Positions 44,015 through 48,685 of a stretch of DNA of 48,685 nt are shown here, piece by piece. The stretch's first letter is position 1. Every line of letters begins with the position of its first letter. The notes beneath the pieces are model-generated. The model searched no databases and was not told where the DNA came from. It saw nothing but the letters and a program-made list of their open reading frames with translations. The position numbers were made by a program, and so were the translations under genes. The DNA is taken from contig NZ_SWBQ01000009.1 of assembly GCF_005116445.1 (NCBI RefSeq), positions 1 to 48,685 of the forward strand, read 5' to 3'. This stretch comes from Pedobacter frigoris. Its GTDB lineage: Bacteria > Bacteroidota > Bacteroidia > Sphingobacteriales > Sphingobacteriaceae.

Positions 44015-44036
44015 GTGTACTAGTTAAGTAATACAC
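44015..44036. promoter_or_regulatory. 22-bp palindrome, probable GntR operator
   Basis: GTGTACTAGTTAAGTAATACAC is symmetric at 9 of 11 base-pair positions (outer half-sites GTGTA and TACAC). It starts two bases after the -7 element, covering the expected transcript start. The operon's own YtrA-type GntR regulator (45585-45962) is the natural candidate to bind it. Confidence 0.72.
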
Positions 44037-44051
44037 TAAAACAGACTCAAT

Positions 44052-44780
44052 ATGATAGAAATATCTAATTTAACTTTTGGATACAGCAAGAACCAGCTGC
44101 TTTTCAAAGACCTTAACCTCCGGCTGTCCAAAGGCCATATCTATGGCTTGCTAGGGAAGAATGGAGCAGGAAAATCAACTTTATTAAGAAACATTGCCGG
44201 ACTGTTGCATCCCCGGGAAGGCCACTGTAAAGTCAACGGATTGTCTGCTGACTCCCGCACACCGGCTTTTCTCCAGGAACTATTTTTCATTCCCGAGGAG
44301 CTCTATCTTCCTGATGTTACCGTCTCAGGATTTGTAAAAAGTACGGCACACTTTTATCCTAAGTTTGACGAAGCCGCATTTTACAAGGTGCTGTCCGATT
44401 TTGATGTTCCTGAAATCAGCAAAATTAAGCACCTTTCTTATGGTCAGCAGAAAAAGATCATGATCGCGTTCGGACTGGCCACCAATACTTCCTTATTGAT
44501 CATGGACGAGCCTACCAATGGTCTGGATATTCCTTCTAAGGTACAATTCAGAAAAGCGATAGCAGCTGCGCTTAATGAAGATCGTTGTATCATCATTTCT
44601 ACTCATCAGGTACGAGATCTCGATAGTCTGATTGACGTGGTGCTGGTGCTGGATCAGCAGGAGATCGTACTGTACAAAAGTATTGATGAGCTACAGGAAA
44701 TGGCCATCAGTCGCGGCGAGGCCTCCGCAAAGTTGGATATGGAAGTGCTATTCAATTCCGCCATCAGCGGCCATAAATAG
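44052..44780 (+). CDS. ABC transporter ATP-binding protein
   Basis: The 242-residue ABC ATPase has Walker A GKNGAGKST (about 35-43), signature LSYGQQKK, Walker B LLIMDEPTNGLD and the switch His in IISTHQVRDLD. The LSYGQ signature and short C-terminus are typical of drug, bacteriocin or lipid exporters with a separate membrane subunit, here encoded 23 bases downstream. It belongs to a four-gene operon with a YtrA-type GntR repressor, an arrangement used elsewhere for envelope-stress-induced exporters. Substrate unknown. Confidence 0.93.
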   Translation: MIEISNLTFGYSKNQLLFKDLNLRLSKGHIYGLLGKNGAGKSTLLRNIAGLLHPREGHCKVNGLSADSRTPAFLQELFFIPEELYLPDVTVSGFVKSTAHFYPKFDEAAFYKVLSDFDVPEISKIKHLSYGQQKKIMIAFGLATNTSLLIMDEPTNGLDIPSKVQFRKAIAAALNEDRCIIISTHQVRDLDSLIDVVLVLDQQEIVLYKSIDELQEMAISRGEASAKLDMEVLFNSAISGHK

Positions 44781-44803
44781 TTATTAAACGCATTAACAAT
44801 AAG

Positions 44804-45583
44804 ATGATGAACAATACATTTAATCTCAGTCGGTTTATAAAGCTTTTCAAAAGACATTCAATAGCCAATTACAAACCTTACCTCATGTTGTTGCTGATTT
44901 TGATAGGCGGACTTTCTATTGCGTTGGGCTATACTAGTATGAACGCAAACAGTTTCATTAGCATAGAACAGTATACTATGTTTCAGCTCTGCTTATTTGT
45001 GTCCGCGCCTATCTTTACAGCCGGTATTTTTGCCGAACTTGGCAGCCAAAGCAAATCAATCAGTTTTTTGATGCTTCCTGCTTCTAATCTGGAGAAATGG
45101 CTGGTAGCCTGGGTCTATTCTTTCGTAATTTTTCTTGTAGTATATATAGCGTGTTTTTATGTGGTCGATGCTGTAGTACTTCAGATCGCCAATGCATCTT
45201 TAAAGCAACCGCAAAAACTGGTCAATATTTTTGACCCTAAACATAGATTAATTAGTGATCTGGTAATATTTTCCTTATTGCATGCACTGTCTTTCTTTGG
45301 TGCCGTCTTTTTCAGGAAACATCAGATTCTGAAAATAGGATCACTATTGCTGGTCCTTTATTTTGGAATGATCTATGTAAATGCAGCTGTATTGACCGCT
45401 ATGTTCAATACAGAAGTAAATGTAGGACAATTATTTAGTAGCGTTTCTTTCATCGATGGCAACGATTATTATCACATTAATGAATCTCCCATCATCAGTT
45501 CTGCATCGTCCTACATCTTTTTTATTGTAGCCGGTCTGATCTGGTCAGCTACTTATTACAGGTTGAAAGAAAAGGAGGTTTAA
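44804..45583 (+). CDS. ABC-2 type multi-pass membrane protein (transporter permease)
   Basis: The 259 residues contain six likely membrane segments (about 25-44, 62-80, 103-127, 155-172, 180-203 and 235-252). Recognisable strings are YLMLLLILIGGLSIALGY and FFIVAGLIWSATYY. No enzymatic motif is visible. It is the expected membrane partner of the ATPase encoded just before it, and its stop is followed after one base by the GntR gene ATG. Sequence family not recognised beyond its general ABC-2-like form. Confidence 0.82.
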   Translation: MMNNTFNLSRFIKLFKRHSIANYKPYLMLLLILIGGLSIALGYTSMNANSFISIEQYTMFQLCLFVSAPIFTAGIFAELGSQSKSISFLMLPASNLEKWLVAWVYSFVIFLVVYIACFYVVDAVVLQIANASLKQPQKLVNIFDPKHRLISDLVIFSLLHALSFFGAVFFRKHQILKIGSLLLVLYFGMIYVNAAVLTAMFNTEVNVGQLFSSVSFIDGNDYYHINESPIISSASSYIFFIVAGLIWSATYYRLKEKEV

Positions 45584-45584
45584 G

Positions 45585-45962
45585 ATGGAGTTCAGAGAAA
45601 AAGAAGCGATATACCTGCAGATAGCGGCGTATGTCGGCGAACAGATTACCCTGGACAAATGGCCGGTTGAGGAGAAGATACCTTCAGTAAGAGATCTAGC
45701 TGTTGAGCTGCAGGTAAATCCAAATACGGTTGTCAGGGCCTATGAGTTTTTGCAGAATAGGTTTGTAATATCCAATAAAAGAGGAATAGGGTTTTTTGTG
45801 GAAACAGACGCCAAAAAGAAGATCCGGGAGTACAATAAGGAACGTTTTCTAAGTCAGGACCTGCCCGAGTTTTTCAAAAGCATATACCTGTTGGATATTG
45901 ATATAGACAATATTGCTACCCTTTACAGGCAGTATGTGGGCGACAATTATCGATCAAAATAA
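45585..45962 (+). CDS. GntR family transcriptional regulator, YtrA-type
   Basis: The 125 residues are a winged-helix GntR domain (AIYLQIAAYVGEQI, PSVRDLAVELQVNPNTVVRA with recognition helix, YEFLQNRFVISNKRGIGFFV wing). A short C-terminal helical tail of about 50 residues follows, the compact YtrA layout without a large ligand domain. Such regulators usually repress the ABC operon that contains them. A palindrome at 44015-44036 over the operon promoter fits this. It begins one base after the permease stop. Confidence 0.93.
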   Translation: MEFREKEAIYLQIAAYVGEQITLDKWPVEEKIPSVRDLAVELQVNPNTVVRAYEFLQNRFVISNKRGIGFFVETDAKKKIREYNKERFLSQDLPEFFKSIYLLDIDIDNIATLYRQYVGDNYRSK

Positions 45963-45987
45963 TTAAAGACATTTTAACATAACGAAT

Positions 45988-46707
45988 ATGAAATTAAGTA
46001 CTATGTTATTTATTGCGGCATTCCTTTTATATATTGGAACTTTGGCCGCACATAATTTTTCGCTCAAAACAACTTACCTGAGTGGAAATCATAAAAAGCG
46101 TTTCAACGATCACCAGTTTAAGGCCCTTAGCGGGATAAGTGAACTATATGTCAAAACTGGAAATGCGCTGGATATACAGGTTGAGTACGGAGCGAAAGAA
46201 GGCATTTGGCTGGGCAACAGGATCAGAGATGATGTTAAAGTAGTCCAGAGCGGAGCATCATTGACTATCGACGTGGTCATGAATGAAAAGAACAAGGAAT
46301 TTGGAAATAGTTCCAGTGAAATCGTGATCATACTAAATCATTTGAACAAGCTGCGCACCTTCGATTACCCCAGGTATGATAAGGCGATCAGCGATAGGGT
46401 AGGTGAAATTTACTTGAAAAATTTAAAAGAAAAGCAATTTGATATCGTACTTAGTGATCAGTTTAGAATGGTACTCGACAGCTGTCAATTCAGGTCTCTT
46501 AAAGCTGTGGTTGGTGATAAAGGCAGAAGTTCCACCTTGCAGATAATGAAGGAGAACAAGATAGATACTGCGACCTTTGATATTAGGGGAGGGAGTTTCC
46601 TGGAACTGAACAATGCCGAAATTGCCAGACTCAATTATAAACTTTCAGACAGCAGCAAGGTGTTTATGGTTGGTAAATCTATAAAAGCTCTTCAAAAGCA
46701 ATTGTAG
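45988..46707 (+). CDS. Membrane-anchored GIN/DUF2807-like protein
   Basis: The 239 residues have one N-terminal membrane segment (MLFIAAFLLYIGTLAA), which could be an uncleaved anchor or signal. A long series of short parallel strands follows (LYVKTGNALDIQVEYG, LTIDVVMNEKN, EIYLKNLKEKQFDIVLSD, TFDIRGGSFLELNNAEI, LNYKLSDSSKVFMVG). That right-handed beta-helix-like rhythm resembles the DUF2807 putative adhesin head (GIN) family, but the match is partial. It is the last gene of the ABC/GntR operon, 25 bases after the regulator, and may work at the cell envelope with the exporter. Confidence 0.65.
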   Translation: MKLSTMLFIAAFLLYIGTLAAHNFSLKTTYLSGNHKKRFNDHQFKALSGISELYVKTGNALDIQVEYGAKEGIWLGNRIRDDVKVVQSGASLTIDVVMNEKNKEFGNSSSEIVIILNHLNKLRTFDYPRYDKAISDRVGEIYLKNLKEKQFDIVLSDQFRMVLDSCQFRSLKAVVGDKGRSSTLQIMKENKIDTATFDIRGGSFLELNNAEIARLNYKLSDSSKVFMVGKSIKALQKQL

Positions 46708-46966
46708 TACGTCTTTTTAAGGCTCTATTACGCTGTGCCTTTGCTTCCGCTTAAGAGTTTCTGCACACCTGCTTAAGGGTTGCTGCGATTGTAATCGCAG
46801 CAACCCTTAAGCAAATACGGCGCAAAGCTTTAGTTGAAACAGGTTTAGAGTATAGGCAGAACCAGTGATCTAGTCATAAAATATATCTTACCAGCTATTA
46901 GTTATATACAAAAGTTGTAAATTTCTCCCTTCAATATAGCTCAATAATAAAAACCAGGCTTGTCCC
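46708..46966. other. Intergenic stretch with long perfect hairpin
   Basis: No gene is seen in these 259 bases. They contain a 21-bp perfect hairpin (46770-46813) and, just upstream, a diverged direct copy of one arm (46749-46764). No strict-consensus promoter for the interrupted gene at 46967 was found. Confidence 0.6.
46770..46813. repeat. Perfect 21-bp inverted repeat (hairpin)
   Basis: The arms are 46770-46790 and 46793-46813 (left arm starts TGCTTAAGGGTTGCTGCGAT), with only two bases between them, so the whole 44-base segment is palindromic. A 14-of-16 copy of the left arm (GCTTAAGAGTTTCTGC) lies at 46749-46764. No T-run follows, so it is not a classical terminator, though it may block or process transcripts of the ABC operon. 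Confidence 0.85.
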
Positions 46967-48187
46967 ATGAATTCACGTAGCGCACTCATTTTATTTTTCC
47001 TGATATTTAATATAGGTGTTTCTAATGCACAGCAAATAATTTCAGGAAAAATAACTGATAGTGAAACCGGAAAAGCTGTAGTTGCCGCAAACATCTACAT
47101 CAACAATACAACTATTCGTACGATCTCCGATAGCAATGGCTTATTTAAATTGGATAATATTCCCTAAGGTAAGCAAGATCTTGCCGTCAGTTTTATAGGA
47201 TATGAAACTATATCATACTCGTTTTCCTCTATGCAATTGCCTTTGAAAGTCGGTTTTAAAATGAAACAAAAAAATCAGGAATTGAAGGAGATTACCATCA
47301 AAAGCGATTTTGTAAAGCTGGATATACGTGACCCCGAAGTTTTAAAAAAGTTTAGAAATGCGTTTTTGGGTGTTACTCCTTTCTCTGAGGAATGTATCAT
47401 AAAAAATATTGATGACATACAATTGAGGCTCAATAAAAATACACAGGAAATGTTTGCTACCGCAAAAGGCGCTATTATAGTGATAAATAAAGCATTGGGA
47501 TACATTATTGAATATGACCTGCAGCATTTCAGCATGTCGCCAGGGAAAAGATATTTTTATGGTAAGGCATTTTTTCAGGGTTTAAATGAGAAGGAACTAT
47601 CAGATGAAGTATTAACGTTGAGGGAAAATGCTTATTATGGTTCCGTAACTCATTTTCTAAGGTCTGTTTACAATAATACTAATGAGATCGAAGGTTTTGA
47701 AATAAGAAGTATTGAAAGAAAAATAAACACCGAAAAACAACGGGCACTTGCTAGGCTCAATACACTAGATCAAGCTCAAAAGAGATCATTTTTAATTAAC
47801 AAAACAATGAATCTATTTGGTGATTCATCTGATTATATCAGAAAACTTTTATTTGAGAGGGATTATCTTCCGGACGTGCTATCACCGAATTTGGTAAAAG
47901 CAGAAGCCATAAAAGGTGTTAATGAAAAAGGAGAGACCATATTCAAGTCGCCCGACACGTTGCTGGCAGTTATTCATAATAAGCCTTTGTTGCCTGTAAT
48001 GCGTCGTTTCGTTAATCGGTCTGGTGCATTCAAATTGCTGATTACATCTGGAATTAGGTTTGTACCCAATAAAGAAATTGTACTTAACGCTAAAGTTAAT
48101 GTTATTTCTAACGGACTTGGTTTAGATGGCTTTTTTTCCTTCGCTTATGGCATATCTACTATGTTGCCGGAAAATTATGAACCTTAG
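46967..48187 (+). pseudogene. Carboxypeptidase-regulatory-like secreted protein, interrupted by an in-frame TAA
   Basis: A signal peptide (LILFFLIFNIGVSNAQQ) leads into a CarboxypepD_reg-like domain: ISGKITDSETGKAVVAANIY, then SDSNGLFKLDNIP. The frame then meets TAA at 47165-47167. The same frame continues at once with GKQDLAVSFIGYETISYSF and the rest of a protein of about 340 residues, ending in AYGISTMLPENYEP at 48187. The usual family sequence here is IP-x-G-x-x-x-L.VSFIGYE, so the stop replaces one residue and a single substitution explains it. Intact relatives are about 400-residue exported proteins of unknown role. A sequencing error cannot be excluded. Confidence 0.88.
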
Positions 48188-48290
48188 TTTAGGCGGGAAT
48201 TTGTTGTTTTATAACTTGACTGCCAATATTTAAATAGGAAAGCAGTGTGAAGTTGTTGTTTTGGCCCCAAAAAATTCGAAAGGCTATATA

Positions 48291-48401
48291 TACTATACTA
48301 CAATAAGACCTTTATTCTCAAAACATCTTATCGCAGGGTTTAAATGTTTGAGTCATTTGAATGCCGAAGCTTTATTCCTGTCAATATCTTGTAGTATAGT
48401 A
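48291..48401. repeat. Spaced 13-bp perfect inverted repeat
   Basis: TACTATACTACAA at 48291-48303 is the exact reverse complement of 48389-48401, enclosing 85 bases. It lies just downstream of the interrupted gene. It could be the ends of a small non-coding element or a long-range RNA stem. Confidence 0.6.
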
Positions 48402-48424
48402 GAGGCTACTCAATAGCCTCTTTG
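48401..48424 (+). terminator. Weak terminator-like hairpin
   Basis: AGAGGCTA (48401-48408), 5-base loop, TAGCCTCT (48414-48421) followed by only TT. It may end the transcript of the interrupted gene, but the T-run is short. Confidence 0.35.
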
Positions 48425-48459
48425 GCTATAGCATCTGCTCACATGGTACATACATTGTA

Positions 48460-48525
48460 CACACTTTATTCACAAAAAGGTACCTGTTTGTGTATTATTT
48501 GTGAATGATGTGTGTATAAAGTGTG
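48460..48525. repeat. Imperfect AC/GT-rich palindrome
   Basis: CACACTTTAT (48460-48469) pairs with ATAAAGTGTG (48516-48525), and ATTCACAAA (48468-48476) with TTTGTGAAT (48498-48506). A GGTACC palindrome sits at 48479-48484, near the centre. The two stems share bases, so they are alternatives or part of one imperfect hairpin. Confidence 0.55.
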
Positions 48526-48685
48526 AAGAAGTTATTTTGATGTGAAGCAGAAACCCTTTAGTCGTCTCGATGGTACCGGGAGATCTCTTGTTTGCGCTAT
48601 CCAAGATCTCTTGTCGCTGTGTGCTGGCCGGATGACGAGGAGGCTGGGGATAACTGGAAGAGCAGGTGGGTAGCAATTTCGGGTT

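Larger units (their letters stand above)
48188..48685. other. Gene-free end region rich in inverted repeats
   Basis: No credible gene is seen in the last 498 bases. They hold a spaced 13-bp inverted repeat (48291-48303 and 48389-48401), a small terminator-like hairpin (48401-48421) and an imperfect AC/GT-rich palindrome (48460-48525). AGATCTCTTG also occurs twice (near 48580 and 48604). The final 100 bases are more GC-rich than the preceding part. Confidence 0.6.

Noticed and set aside
47168..48187. Reading the downstream half of the interrupted gene as an independent gene from ATG 47231
   Set aside because: It would lack a signal peptide and begin inside a beta-sandwich domain whose first half lies in the same frame upstream of the stop.
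48470..48676. 68-codon minus-strand open frame at the end of the window
   Set aside because: Low-complexity, Pro/Ser/Thr-rich translation with no family features; it runs through a palindrome and is likely chance.

Overview
The window reads as chromosomal DNA from a member of the Bacteroidota, most likely family Sphingobacteriaceae (Pedobacter-like). The signs are a type IX secretion (T9SS) cargo with a gliding-motility-type C-terminal domain next to a PorP/SprF partner, the Bacteroidota TTTG-N18-20-TANNTTTG promoter pattern in front of several genes, the bamD-rpoZ-coaBC-DUF4835-recN gene order, and many secreted proteins whose signal peptides end in AQ or AQQ. No rRNA, tRNA, CRISPR array, insertion sequence or prophage gene was recognised.

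Layout. 1-4711: 3' end of a giant DUF11-repeat T9SS cargo and its PorP/SprF partner. 4915-7605: a ROK-family protein, a secreted esterase and a Tat-exported TIM-barrel isomerase-like protein, closed by a bidirectional terminator. 7634-9310 (minus): the ABC-F translation factor ettA. 9471-11917: a secreted S10 peptidase and a convergent secreted alpha/beta-hydrolase. 11918-12321: a gene-free stretch holding a large palindromic repeat element. 12322-16048: a HopJ-family protein, a stand-alone AraC-type DNA-binding protein and clpC. 16264-20557: an operon of SUMF1-like protein, Tat-exported Gfo/Idh/MocA oxidoreductase, ApbE flavin transferase and Tat-exported TIM-barrel protein. 20554-22612: a radical SAM protein (minus) and a DUF6597/AraC regulator.

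22757-35251 is the most unusual part: a four-gene, roughly 12.5 kb operon in which every product is exported. It encodes a collagen-like modular lipoprotein, an outer-membrane beta-barrel, a 2309-residue giant with a TANFOR-like N-terminus and a Cys-rich C-terminus, and a fibronectin-type-III protein. It looks like an uncharacterised cell-surface assembly.

35317-43865 (minus) holds fabI, recN, a BlaI/M56-BlaR1-like regulatory pair with two well-formed tandem operators, and the DUF4835-coaBC-rpoZ-bamD envelope/housekeeping cluster. 44052-46707 is an ABC transporter, GntR regulator and adhesin-head-like operon whose promoter overlaps a near-perfect 22-bp palindrome, probably the GntR operator. 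46967-48187 is a carboxypeptidase-regulatory-like secreted protein interrupted by an in-frame stop (pseudogene). The last 498 bases hold only inverted repeats.

Much of the window serves the cell envelope: T9SS cargo and partner, BamD, FabI, DUF4835, a giant surface operon and many exported hydrolases. All function calls come from reading motifs by eye; no database search was run.
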